Source of the DNA: Ectothiorhodospira sp. BSL-9
GTDB lineage: Bacteria > Pseudomonadota > Gammaproteobacteria > Ectothiorhodospirales > Ectothiorhodospiraceae
Reading direction: 5' to 3'
DNA length: 64,000 nt
Assembly: GCF_001632845.1 (NCBI RefSeq)
Contig: NZ_CP011994.1
Span: 2,056,001-2,120,000 of the forward strand
A program made the position numbers and the translations under genes. Of the stretch, positions 9,215 through 18,196 are shown one piece after another (positions within the stretch are counted from its first letter, which is position 1; each line of letters starts with the position of its first letter). Under the pieces are notes generated by a model that saw only the letters and a list, made by a program, of their open reading frames with translations, made no database searches and was not told the DNA's origin.

Positions 9215-9681
9215 ACGCAGTCACCGTCCCCAACCTGGAATTGCGCCCCATGGCGCGCAACGATGTACCGCGGGTGATGGAAATAGAGCCCCGTGCGTAT
9301 CCATATTCCTGGACTGAGGCCATCTTCAAGGACTGCCTGCGAGTGGGCTACTCCTGCTGGGTGCTGGAAGATGCGAAAACCGGCCATCTCATCGGCTATG
9401 GGGTGATGTCCATGGCGGTGGGGGAATGTCATGTGCTCAATCTGACCGTGCGCCCGGAGATGCAGGGGCAGGGTCTTGGCCGCCATCTCCTGCAGTGCTT
9501 CCTGGAAGTGGCACGGGATCGACATGTGGAAACGGTATTCCTGGAGGTGCGCCCCACCAACGTCCCGGCCCTGGAACTGTACCGTACCGAGGGCTTCAAC
9601 GAAGTCGGCCTGCGTCGCGGCTACTATCCCGCCGCCCACGGCCGCGAGGATGCCCTGGTGATGGCCCGGCACCTCACCTAG
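9211..9681 (+). CDS. rimI: Ribosomal protein bS18-alanine N-acetyltransferase RimI
   Basis: GNAT-fold enzyme that acetylates the N-terminal alanine of ribosomal protein bS18, using acetyl-CoA. The 156-residue product carries the acetyl-CoA-binding signature LTVRPEMQGQGLGRHLL and the RPTNVPALELYRTEGFNEVGLRRGYYP block typical of RimI. The start ATG at 9211 overlaps the UDG stop. The assignment over other GNATs rests on length, motif and the UDG neighbour. A large inverted repeat starts directly after its stop and may end transcription. Confidence 0.9.
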   Translation: MNAVTVPNLELRPMARNDVPRVMEIEPRAYPYSWTEAIFKDCLRVGYSCWVLEDAKTGHLIGYGVMSMAVGECHVLNLTVRPEMQGQGLGRHLLQCFLEVARDRHVETVFLEVRPTNVPALELYRTEGFNEVGLRRGYYPAAHGREDALVMARHLT

Positions 9682-9768
9682 AGCAAAAAGGCAAAAAAGG
9701 GGACCAAAAAAGGGGACAGACACCTTTTCTTTCGAAAAGGTGTCTGTCCCCTTTTTTGCCTTTTTGCT
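9682..9768. repeat. Inverted repeat with GGGGACAGACACC arms
   Basis: A near-perfect long hairpin. The right arm (GGTGTCTGTCCCC followed by TTTTTTGCCTTTTTGCT) is the reverse complement of the left arm, except that the left arm has a 13-bp internal duplication of its AAAAAAGGGGA segment. The loop is TTTCGAAAAGG-proximal. A second copy of the same motif is at 46660-46720. With U-rich flanks on both strands it could also act as a bidirectional terminator for rimI. Similar GGGGACAGACACC palindromes are widespread in proteobacterial intergenic regions, which I recall rather than looked up. Confidence 0.8.
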
Positions 9769-9845
9769 GATGCGTGTCAACGCCCGCTGTGCTGGTGCGT
9801 ATTACCCCGTGAACACATCGAAAACACCCCATGGGGAGATACATC

Positions 9846-10391
9846 ATGAACCGCAAGCCGACTCAGCAACCCAGCCTCATCCTGACCCGCTCCCTGATTG
9901 CCGGGGCCGTGGTCCTGTCACTGGCCTTTGGCGGCATGGGGATCGCTTCGGCACAGCCCGCCGACAGGGATCAGCCGCGCACCGAACGGGGCGCTCCCTG
10001 GGGCGATAAGGACAGGGCCGAGTCCCGCCGGGACCTGACTCAGGAAGAGCGTCAGACGCTGCGCGAGAAACGCGAGGAACGCCGTCAGGCCTGGAACGGC
10101 ATGAGCGAGGAGCAGCGCGAGGCCATGGGTGAAAAGCGCAGCGAGCACCGCAAGGCCTGGAAGGACATGGACAAGGATGATCGCCAGGCCCTGCGGGAGA
10201 AGATGCAGGAGCGCCGTCAGGCCTGGCAGGAGATGGACGAGGATGATCGTCAGGCCCTGCGTGAACGCAAGCAGGAACGGCGCGCGGCCTGGGAAGCCAT
10301 GAGCCCAAAAGAGCGCGGCGAGATGCGCGAGAAACTTCGGGACATGGATCCACAGGAGCGCCGTGAATGGTTCCAGCAGAAACGCGGTTGA
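9846..10391 (+). CDS. Periplasmic charged helical-repeat protein (DUF3106-like)
   Basis: A 181-residue exported protein of unknown function. The start ATG at 9846 is preceded by GGGGAG at 9833-9838. A signal peptide ends near ASA-QP (about residue 37). From about residue 62 there are four consecutive 22-residue repeats with the pattern DRQALREK..ERRQAW..M, followed by a shorter final unit ending REWFQQKRG. These should form a long charged helix or coiled coil. The W-x2-M-[SD] spacing also occurs in the DUF3106 protein at 11443-11913, so the two look related. It precedes an ECF sigma gene by 9 bp and may be its target or sensor. Zinc- or stress-responsive Spy/CpxP-type behaviour is only an analogy. 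Confidence 0.75.
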   Translation: MNRKPTQQPSLILTRSLIAGAVVLSLAFGGMGIASAQPADRDQPRTERGAPWGDKDRAESRRDLTQEERQTLREKREERRQAWNGMSEEQREAMGEKRSEHRKAWKDMDKDDRQALREKMQERRQAWQEMDEDDRQALRERKQERRAAWEAMSPKERGEMREKLRDMDPQERREWFQQKRG

Positions 10392-10400
10392 TGCGGAGGC

Positions 10401-11030
10401 ATGATGTCCACGCCCCTGGAAACCTGGCCCGTGGATGATGGGACGGTGCCTGCAACCGCCCCCGGACCAGGACCGGCAGATGGCAGGGAAGCCCTCCCCG
10501 TGGCCAGCACCCTGGATGAATTCCTGGAAGGGGTGCAGGGCCGGGCCGTGCGCATGGCTGCCCTGGCCCTGGGGGACCGGGAGGTCGCCCTGGACCTGGT
10601 GCAGGATGCCATGGTGGCCTTGATCGACCGCTACCGGGACCGCCCACCGGAGGCCTGGGGGCCGCTCTTCTGGCGTATTCTGCAAAGCCGCATCCGCGAT
10701 ACCTACCGGCGCCGCCGGGTGCGTCAGCGGGTGCTGGCGGTGCTTGGCTGGTCTGGAGAAGAAGACCAGGAGGATCCGATGAACACCCTGCCGGATCCGT
10801 TCACCCCCGGCCCGGATCAGGCCCTGACCGACGGTCGGTTCGCCCGGGATCTGGAGTCTGCCCTGCGCGCCTTGCCCCTGCGACAGCAGCAAGCCTTTCT
10901 GCTGCGCCACTGGGAGGGCCTGGACACGGCGGCCACCGCCGCAGCGCTGGGCATCAGTGAAGGGAGTGTGAAGACCCATTTGTACCGAGCCCTGCAAAGC
11001 CTGCAGGGACATCTGGAGGCCTACCGATGA
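10401..11030 (+). CDS. ECF-family RNA polymerase sigma factor
   Basis: A 209-residue sigma-70 family regulator. Region 2 covers about residues 40-105 (REVALDLVQDAMVALIDRY...PLFWRILQSRIRDTYRRR) and region 4 about 145-205 (LPLRQQQAFLLRHWEGL...ALGISEGSVKTHLYRALQSL), joined by an acidic linker. GGAGG at 10395-10399 serves either ATG 10401 or ATG 10404. The next gene overlaps by 4 bp (ATGA) and encodes a small membrane protein, the usual place for an anti-sigma factor. The order sigma / small DUF3619-like membrane protein / DUF3106 protein is familiar from betaproteobacteria. The regulon is unknown. Confidence 0.9.
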   Translation: MMSTPLETWPVDDGTVPATAPGPGPADGREALPVASTLDEFLEGVQGRAVRMAALALGDREVALDLVQDAMVALIDRYRDRPPEAWGPLFWRILQSRIRDTYRRRRVRQRVLAVLGWSGEEDQEDPMNTLPDPFTPGPDQALTDGRFARDLESALRALPLRQQQAFLLRHWEGLDTAATAAALGISEGSVKTHLYRALQSLQGHLEAYR

Positions 11031-11443
11031 GCCCCGAACGGCATTCCCCTGCCAATCCCGCCCCGGACAATGATTCCAGGGAAGGGGTTGATGATTCCGC
11101 CGCCCTGCTGGAGCGGGTGCGCCATACGCTGGACGCTCAGACCACGCTGACCCGGTCCGAGCAGTCCCGCCTGCGCCATGCCCGCCGCGAGGCATTGGCC
11201 GCGACCCGGTCGCCCGCGCCCTCTCGCTGGTTTCCTGCAGGGGGGCTGGCCCTGGCGGCCTCGCTCATGCTCACGGTGGCTGTGTGGTTCGCCCTGGAAC
11301 CGGGCACCGGTCACGAACCCATGCCAGTGGCCCTGGCCGAGATGGAAGACATGGACTGGCTCATGGAGAGTGACGACCCCTTCTGGGTGGCGGATCTGGA
11401 TGACCCGGCGTTCGTGCTCTGGGCCATGGAGGAGGGGCAGTGA
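11027..11443 (+). CDS. Single-pass membrane protein, probable anti-sigma factor (DUF3619-like)
   Basis: A 138-residue protein. Residues about 25-55 are a cytoplasmic amphipathic segment with regular Leu/Arg spacing (ALLERVRHTLDAQ...LRHARREALAA). One transmembrane helix follows at about 68-90, then a short acidic periplasmic tail rich in Asp, Glu, Met and Trp. The pattern resembles DUF3619 proteins found after ECF sigma genes. It overlaps the sigma gene by 4 bp and the DUF3106 gene by 1 bp, implying translational coupling. The anti-sigma role is inferred from position and topology, not from a recognised zinc-finger anti-sigma motif, which is absent. Confidence 0.65.
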   Translation: MSPERHSPANPAPDNDSREGVDDSAALLERVRHTLDAQTTLTRSEQSRLRHARREALAATRSPAPSRWFPAGGLALAASLMLTVAVWFALEPGTGHEPMPVALAEMEDMDWLMESDDPFWVADLDDPAFVLWAMEEGQ

Positions 11444-11913
11444 TGAAAGCCTTCTTGATTCTACCCTGGCTTGTCCTGTGCCTGGCCTGGCCGATCACAT
11501 CCATGGCCGACGATGCGCAACCGGAATCGCCGCCATGGTCCGAGCTTACCCGGGATCAGCAGTCGGTGCTCGAACCCTTGTCTGAAGAGTGGAATGATCT
11601 GCCTGAAACCCGTCGTGCCCACCTGCTGCGCATGGCCGAGCGCTGGAAGGGGATGGATTCGGACGAGCGGGCCGCCCTGACCCAAAGGCTGGAGCGCTGG
11701 CAGGCCATGTCGCCCGAGGAGCGCGAGCGAATGAAGTCCCACACCCGGCACCTGCGCTCCCTGAGCCCCGAGGAGCGGCAGGAACTGCGGCAACGCTGGG
11801 AGCGTTATCGGGATCTGCCCGAGGATAAGCAGGAGCGCTTGAAGGAACGCTGGCGGGAGATGACACCGGAGGAGCGTGAGGTGTGGCGGGAGCGGCGGGG
11901 GCGTCATCATTAA
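11443..11913 (+). CDS. DUF3106 family periplasmic protein
   Basis: A 156-residue protein with a signal peptide ending at SMA-DD and then a series of short helical repeats, each with W-x2-[ML]-[ST]-x2-ER (for example [13 protein letters not shown] and [13 protein letters not shown]). This is the DUF3106 pattern. Function is unknown. I start it at ATG 11443, which overlaps the preceding stop by one base and follows GGAGGGG, rather than at the GTG 11440. It is the last gene of the four-gene sigma unit that starts at 9846. The repeats are shorter and less regular than in the first gene of the unit. Confidence 0.8.
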   Translation: MKAFLILPWLVLCLAWPITSMADDAQPESPPWSELTRDQQSVLEPLSEEWNDLPETRRAHLLRMAERWKGMDSDERAALTQRLERWQAMSPEERERMKSHTRHLRSLSPEERQELRQRWERYRDLPEDKQERLKERWREMTPEEREVWRERRGRHH

Positions 11914-11924
11914 CCAGTTCCCCA

Positions 11925-11953
11925 TTTAGTCCCCCTCCCACATCCCGTACAAT
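11925..11953 (+). promoter_or_regulatory. Possible sigma-70 promoter for prfC
   Basis: TACAAT at 11948-11953 matches a -10 hexamer closely, with a weak TTTAGT at 11925-11930, 17 bp upstream. A start near 11960 would leave a short 5' leader before the ATG at 11985, and argues against starting translation at the ATG 11952, which would overlap the -10. Confidence 0.35.
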
Positions 11954-11984
11954 GCCAGGTTTTACCCAGGTCGACCCTTACCCC

Positions 11985-13580
<1,596 letters not shown>

Positions 13581-13584
13581 TGCC

Positions 13585-14013
13585 TCAATCGAACTCGATC
13601 CAATCCCTGATCTGCTGGTGAACCTGGGCCAGGGCGCCTCTTCTGGTTTCATCGGGCATGGGGCCGGATCCCATCTGGATGCCGATGATGTGTACGGTCG
13701 GGGGTAACACCCCCATGGCCTTGCCCAGGGCCAGTGCGCCCACGACGCCCAGGCTGTGACTGGAAACGGTGGTGTCCGGGTGTATCAGGTCGTCCATGGA
13801 CAGGGAAAGGACTGTGCCTGGCGTGGCGCCCACATCCATGGCGTCCACCAGGATCACGGTGTGCTGCTCCTTCATGGCCTCGATCAGGCCGGCGCCGGGG
13901 CGATCCAGGGTGAGGGTGTCCACGTTGGGGAGCGGGGGCAGGGTCTCCACGGCCTCCCAGCCCAGGGTGTCCTCAGCCCAGGGTGAGCCGATGCCGATGA
14001 TGAGTACCCCCAT
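13585..14013 (-). CDS. [NiFe] hydrogenase maturation endopeptidase
   Basis: Cleaves the C-terminal extension of the large hydrogenase subunit after nickel insertion. The 142-residue length and the N-terminal GIGSPWAEDTLGWEAVE motif (nickel-sensing acidic residue), ILVDAMDVG in the middle and SSHSLGVVGALALG correspond to HycI/HybD/HoxW-type proteases. It is the last gene of the hydrogenase operon, 2 bp downstream of the large-subunit gene, so it most likely processes that subunit. The pleiotropic hypABCDEF maturation genes are not in the window and must be elsewhere. Confidence 0.9.
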   Translation of the reverse strand: MGVLIIGIGSPWAEDTLGWEAVETLPPLPNVDTLTLDRPGAGLIEAMKEQHTVILVDAMDVGATPGTVLSLSMDDLIHPDTTVSSHSLGVVGALALGKAMGVLPPTVHIIGIQMGSGPMPDETRRGALAQVHQQIRDWIEFD

Positions 14014-14015
14014 CC

Positions 14016-15332
14016 TTACCCCTCCCCCCGATCCACCCTGACCTTCAGAAAATGCGTCGCACAGGAGATGCAGGGATCGTAATTGCGGATCACCATCTCC
14101 CCCCGCAGTCGCAGGGCGTCATCGTCATGGTGCAGTCCAAAGGACTCCAGTGAGCGTCGAAGGTCCTCCTCCATGCGGGCCTGGTTCTGGGAGGTGGGAG
14201 GGACGATGCGGGTGGTGAGCACCTTGCCATCATCGTCCATCTGATAGTGATGCCAGAGTATCCCCCGGGGGGCCTCGGTGGCGCCGAAGCCTTCTCCGGC
14301 CCGGGGTTCCACCTGCACATAGGGCGTGTCGCTGGGGGCATAGGTCGCCAGCAACTGGCGGGCCTCCTGCAGGGCCTCCAGCAACTCCACAGCCCGGGCC
14401 ACCAGGGAATGGAACATGTTGCGACTGGGCCAGGCCATGCCGGTGGCATCCAGCGCCGCCCGGGTGCGTGGCGAGAGGCGGTCCAGATTCAGGTTCAGCC
14501 GGGCCAGTGGACCCACCAGATAGGGCTGGCCATCCAGATGGGAATACAGGGCCGTGGAGTGGGGCACATGGCTCTCCACGAAGTGATCCGCATAGTCATC
14601 CGCCGATATGTCCAGCCCTTGATCGGAGACGATACGCCCCGCGTACATGGGGTAATCGCTGTCATGCCTCAGGGCCACATTGATGAAGCTCTGCTCGTCC
14701 ACGGGCAGGTCCAGTCCGGCAGTGAACCCCACCAGGGCCTCGGCGTCGTCCAGGGCCGCTTCCAGACGATCCCCCAGGGCCCGGGCATCCTCCAGTGACG
14801 GGGCATGATGGAACCCCCCCACCCGCACCCCCACGGGGTGCACCGAACGACCCCCCAGGAAACGGATCAGGTCATTGCCCAGCTTCTGCAGGCTCAGGCC
14901 CCGGTGTACCGCCTCCGGGTGATCCTGGGCCATGGCGATGGCATTGTCATAGCCCAGGAAGTCGGGCAGGGCCAGCAGGTGCACGTGCAGGGCATGGCTT
15001 TGAATCCACTCACCGCAGTACATCAGGCGCCGGTTTTGCAGCACCCACTGGGAGGGTTCCAGGCCAAAGGCCTGCTCCAGGGCCTGCACGGCGCTCATCT
15101 GATAGGCCACCGGGCAGATGCCACAGATGCGGGCCACGGTATCGGGCACCTCACGCCAACTGCGGCCCTCCAGGAACTTCTCGAAATAACGGGGTGGCTC
15201 GAAGATGCGCAGGCGCAGTTCCTCGATATGGCCGTCCCGGGCCCTGAGTTCCAGGGCGCCTTCACCCTCCACCCGGGCCAGTACCGGTACGTCGATGCGG
15301 ATGTCTCGCTTGTGGGGTGCGTCCTCACTCAT
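14016..15332 (-). CDS. hydA: Group 3b-type [NiFe] hydrogenase, catalytic large (alpha) subunit
   Basis: Carries the Ni-Fe(CN)2CO site that splits or makes H2, working with the small subunit and the FAD/NAD(P) subunit in a cytoplasmic NAD(P)-linked complex. The 438-residue protein has the N-terminal ligand motif RICGICPVAYQMSAV and the C-terminal motif DPCISCATHFLKV, giving the four nickel-binding cysteines. About a dozen residues after the final His form the peptide expected to be removed by the adjacent protease. The gene order beta-gamma-delta-alpha and the short C-terminus fit group 3b sulfhydrogenase/NADP hydrogenases rather than group 1 uptake enzymes. It overlaps the small-subunit gene by 4 bp. 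Confidence 0.93.
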   Translation of the reverse strand: MSEDAPHKRDIRIDVPVLARVEGEGALELRARDGHIEELRLRIFEPPRYFEKFLEGRSWREVPDTVARICGICPVAYQMSAVQALEQAFGLEPSQWVLQNRRLMYCGEWIQSHALHVHLLALPDFLGYDNAIAMAQDHPEAVHRGLSLQKLGNDLIRFLGGRSVHPVGVRVGGFHHAPSLEDARALGDRLEAALDDAEALVGFTAGLDLPVDEQSFINVALRHDSDYPMYAGRIVSDQGLDISADDYADHFVESHVPHSTALYSHLDGQPYLVGPLARLNLNLDRLSPRTRAALDATGMAWPSRNMFHSLVARAVELLEALQEARQLLATYAPSDTPYVQVEPRAGEGFGATEAPRGILWHHYQMDDDGKVLTTRIVPPTSQNQARMEEDLRRSLESFGLHHDDDALRLRGEMVIRNYDPCISCATHFLKVRVDRGEG

Positions 15333-16111
15333 GGTGTGCCCTGATTCCAGTTGCGGCCTTCCTCAAGAAATCCGGGGGCCTGGCTGTTGATGAAGTGAAA
15401 GCGCCGGGCGATGTCCTCGGGCATCAGCCCCAGCCCCTGAAACCGCCGGGCCAGTGGTGCGGTGTTGGGGTTTTCCGCCGGGCCGAAGCAGCCATAGCAG
15501 TCTCGGCCAAAGGCAGGGCAGAGGGCGCCGCAGCCGGTGCGGGTGACCGGACCGAGACAGGGCGTCCCCCGGGTCACCAGGACGCAGACGATACCCCGGC
15601 GCTTGCAGGCCTGGCAGACCTTCTCGTTGTCCACGAAGGGCAGGGCGCCGAACAGCAACCGGCGGATGGCGGTGAACACTTGCTGGGCATTCACCGGGCA
15701 ACCCCAGAGTTCCAGGTCCACCTTCACCTGATCGGAGATGGCGCTGGCGGTATCCAGACTCTCGATGAATTCCGGGCGGGCGTAGATGGCCCGGGTCCAG
15801 TCATCCACCCCCTGGGCATTGAAATTGCGCAGGGCCTGCAGGCCCCCGGCAGTGGCGCAGGCGCCGATGCTGATGAGATAACGGGCACTCTCCCGCACCC
15901 GGCGGATGCGCACTGCCTCCTCCTGGGTGGAGATGCTGCCCTCCACGAAGGCGATGTCCACCGGGGCGTCCGGGTCCATGGGGCCGGCCTCGGCGAAATG
16001 CACGATGTCCACCAGTTCGGCCAGTTCCAGCAGGGCAGGGCCGGCGTTGATGAAGGCCAGCTGACAGCCATCGCAGGAGCTGAACTTGTGGACCGACACC
16101 CTGGGTTTCAT
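15329..16111 (-). CDS. hydD: Group 3b-type [NiFe] hydrogenase, small (delta) subunit
   Basis: Electron-transferring iron-sulfur subunit between the NiFe site and the flavin subunit. From ATG 16111 it is 260 residues with no Tat signal, consistent with a cytoplasmic enzyme. Cluster ligands are visible: SSCDGCQLAF near the N-terminus, GACATAGG, WGCPVNAQQ, and a cysteine-rich C-terminal part with CQACKRRG, GTPCLG and GCGALCPAFGRDCYGCFGP. This suggests three clusters, as in group 3b small subunits. Start and preceding stop overlap by one base (TGATG), indicating coupling. The longer open frame upstream overlaps hydG and is a shadow. Confidence 0.93.
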   Translation of the reverse strand: MKPRVSVHKFSSCDGCQLAFINAGPALLELAELVDIVHFAEAGPMDPDAPVDIAFVEGSISTQEEAVRIRRVRESARYLISIGACATAGGLQALRNFNAQGVDDWTRAIYARPEFIESLDTASAISDQVKVDLELWGCPVNAQQVFTAIRRLLFGALPFVDNEKVCQACKRRGIVCVLVTRGTPCLGPVTRTGCGALCPAFGRDCYGCFGPAENPNTAPLARRFQGLGLMPEDIARRFHFINSQAPGFLEEGRNWNQGTP

Positions 16112-16947
16112 CAAAAGCCCTCCCGGTCGATCCAGTCGGCGATATCCGGGTAGCGGAACACGGGGCCGTCCTGGCAGATGAAATGGGGCCCCACCTGACA
16201 GTGGCCGCAATGACCGATGCCACACTGCATGTTGCGCTCGATGCTCAGCCAGATATGGAAAGGATCCACGTCCCGCTCCAGCAGCCGTGGGATGGCGGCC
16301 TTCATCATGGGTTCCGGACCACAGAGCACGGCCACCGTGTCCTCCGGTGGGATGATCGCCTTTTCCATCAGCACCGTGACATTGCCCACGCTGAAGGGCC
16401 ATTGGGGGCCGCCCTGGTCCGACGCCAGCAGCACCTGGACATCCCGGATCTTCTCCCACTCCTGATACTGGCGTCGCCAGATCAGATCATTGCTGTGCTT
16501 CACCCCCTGCAGGATGGTGATCTGCCCGTAGTCATCGCGCCGGCGCAGCATGTAGCGAATCATGGAGACCACCGGCGCACAGCCCAGCCCACCGCTGATG
16601 ACCACCACATTGCGGCCCTGGGCTGCTTGCAGCGGCCAGCCCCGGCCATAGGGTCCGCGCAGGCCCAGGGTGTCGCCCACCCGCAGGCGCTCAAGCCCGT
16701 GGGTGACCCGGCCCACGGCCCGGATGGTGTGCTCCAGCGGGCCGGCATCATCCGGGTCGGAAACGATGGAGATGGGCACCTCGCCGACCCCGAACAGGTA
16801 GAGCATGTTGTACTGCCCCGGGTAGGAACGGTAGGTCTCGCGGATCCCGGGATCCACCAGCTCCAGCTTGACGGAGAAGATGTCGCGGGTTTCCTGCACG
16901 CGGCTGGTGATGCGGGCCTCCCAGGGCAGGTCGGTGGGCTCACGCAT
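16111..16947 (-). CDS. hydG: Hydrogenase FAD/NAD(P)-binding (gamma) subunit
   Basis: Ferredoxin-reductase-fold subunit that exchanges electrons with NAD(P). From ATG 16947 it has 278 residues. FAD-binding segment [15 protein letters not shown] (residues about 43-57), pyridine-nucleotide segment [20 protein letters not shown], and a C-terminal [2Fe-2S] site with the pattern C-x4-C-x2-C-x7-C around [14 protein letters not shown]. These match the gamma subunit of archaeal sulfhydrogenase and related bacterial group 3b enzymes. The gene overlaps hydB by 8 bp and hydD by 1 bp. The longer open frame to 17316 is rejected because it lies within hydB. Confidence 0.92.
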   Translation of the reverse strand: MREPTDLPWEARITSRVQETRDIFSVKLELVDPGIRETYRSYPGQYNMLYLFGVGEVPISIVSDPDDAGPLEHTIRAVGRVTHGLERLRVGDTLGLRGPYGRGWPLQAAQGRNVVVISGGLGCAPVVSMIRYMLRRRDDYGQITILQGVKHSNDLIWRRQYQEWEKIRDVQVLLASDQGGPQWPFSVGNVTVLMEKAIIPPEDTVAVLCGPEPMMKAAIPRLLERDVDPFHIWLSIERNMQCGIGHCGHCQVGPHFICQDGPVFRYPDIADWIDREGF

Positions 16948-18055
16948 CGGGGGCCTCCTGGAGCAGGGCATGGGCCTCGGCGGTGATGTCGATGCCCACC
17001 GGGCACCAGGTGATGCAGCGGCCACAGCCCACGCAGCCGCTGCGACCGTATTGCTCATGCCAGCTGCCCAGCTTGTGGGTGAGCCATTGGCGATAACGCA
17101 GCCGGGTGTCGGATCGCACCACAAAATGCCCCATGAAACTGTGCTCGGCGTTGAAGCAGGAACTCCACTGGCGCAGGTGTTCGGAGGTTCCTCCGTTGAG
17201 GGCCGGTTCGTCCATTTCCATGTGACAGAAACAGGTGGGGCACACCGCCGTGCAGTTGCCGCAGGACAGACAGCGCTCGCCCACGTCTGCCCAGTGCCCG
17301 GCCTGAAGCCGTTCATACAGGCCCTGCTTGAGATGGCGCCCGGGCAGGGTGCGGCTCTGGGTCACGGTGGCCTGGTGGGTTTCCTTCTCCACCGCGCGGC
17401 GCTGCGAGGCGGTGGCCTCGTCCAGATCGAGCCGTTCCAGCAGCGTCCTCCCGGCCTGGGTGCCGGCCCAGAGCAGATACCCCTCGTCCAGTTCGGCCAT
17501 GCCCAGGTCGTGGCCGCGTGTGATGGCCGGGCCATCCCCCGTGGAGGCGCAGAAGCAGGTATCGGCCGGGTGGGAGCATGACACACCCACCAGAAACAGC
17601 GCCTCGCGCCGTTTGCGGAACCAGGGGTCGGGAAACCGCCCGTGCATGAAATGCCGCTCCTGCAGGTCCAGCGCAGCCAGGTCGCAAGCGCGCACGCCGA
17701 CGACGGCCGTGGGCTCGGGGCTCTCCTGGGCGGATTCAAACGACAGGTGTCCTTCGACCGATCGCTGGGCCCGCCAGATGATCTCCCGGGGGGTGAAGGT
17801 CAGGGGCTTGAGGGCCTGGGCGCCATTGGCCCAGGCGAAACAACGGGAGCCTTCCTGCTGCTGGAGGCGGTAGCTGCCCGGCTGCTGCACGTCACGGATA
17901 CCCATGGGCAGTTCCTCCCAGCGCTTGACCGGCTGAAACAGCAGTGTGCCCTCCCGGGCCACCGGGCCCAGGATGCGGTCAAAGCCGGCGCCCTTGAGGG
18001 CCTGGAGAAGGCGGGTGGCCTCGGCGCGTGGGAGAAAGACGGAGTGCTCGTCCAT
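16940..18055 (-). CDS. hydB: Hydrogenase iron-sulfur (beta) subunit
   Basis: A 371-residue ferredoxin-like subunit of the group 3b hydrogenase, related to the anaerobic sulfite reductase subunit A family. Residues about 1-245 form the conserved non-cluster domain ([27 protein letters not shown]). The C-terminal third has two [4Fe-4S] motifs, [16 protein letters not shown] and [16 protein letters not shown]. It is the first gene of the operon hydB-hydG-hydD-hydA-protease, and its start is 54 bp from a perfect FNR-type box shared with hcp, so expression under low oxygen is likely. No sulfur-reduction function can be proven from sequence. Confidence 0.92.
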   Translation of the reverse strand: MDEHSVFLPRAEATRLLQALKGAGFDRILGPVAREGTLLFQPVKRWEELPMGIRDVQQPGSYRLQQQEGSRCFAWANGAQALKPLTFTPREIIWRAQRSVEGHLSFESAQESPEPTAVVGVRACDLAALDLQERHFMHGRFPDPWFRKRREALFLVGVSCSHPADTCFCASTGDGPAITRGHDLGMAELDEGYLLWAGTQAGRTLLERLDLDEATASQRRAVEKETHQATVTQSRTLPGRHLKQGLYERLQAGHWADVGERCLSCGNCTAVCPTCFCHMEMDEPALNGGTSEHLRQWSSCFNAEHSFMGHFVVRSDTRLRYRQWLTHKLGSWHEQYGRSGCVGCGRCITWCPVGIDITAEAHALLQEAPDA

Positions 18056-18108
18056 AGGGTTAAGGTTAGCTCAAGAGCGACGGCAGGGGTTGCCCCCTCT
18101 GGTACGCC

Positions 18109-18151
18109 TTGATCCTGATCAAGGAGGGGCTGGCCCCCCACTCTGGATACT
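18109..18151 (+). promoter_or_regulatory. FNR/Anr/Dnr box with class II promoter geometry for hcp
   Basis: TTGATCCTGATCAA at 18109-18122 is an exact TTGAT-N4-ATCAA palindrome centred at 18115.5. A -10-like GATACT is at 18146-18151. A start near 18157 would put the box at -41.5, the classical class II activation position for hcp. The same box lies 54 bp upstream of the hydB start codon and could serve that operon divergently. Which FNR-family protein binds is not known. Confidence 0.75.
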
Positions 18152-18196
18152 GCGCCCCTCAAGCCCATCCCCCCAAGCCAGCCCCGGAGTACCGCC

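Noticed and set aside
13585-18055. Bidirectional Hox (group 3d) hydrogenase
   Set aside because: No HoxE/F/U-type diaphorase subunits; the beta-gamma-delta-alpha order and single FAD subunit with a two-cluster ferredoxin subunit fit group 3b.
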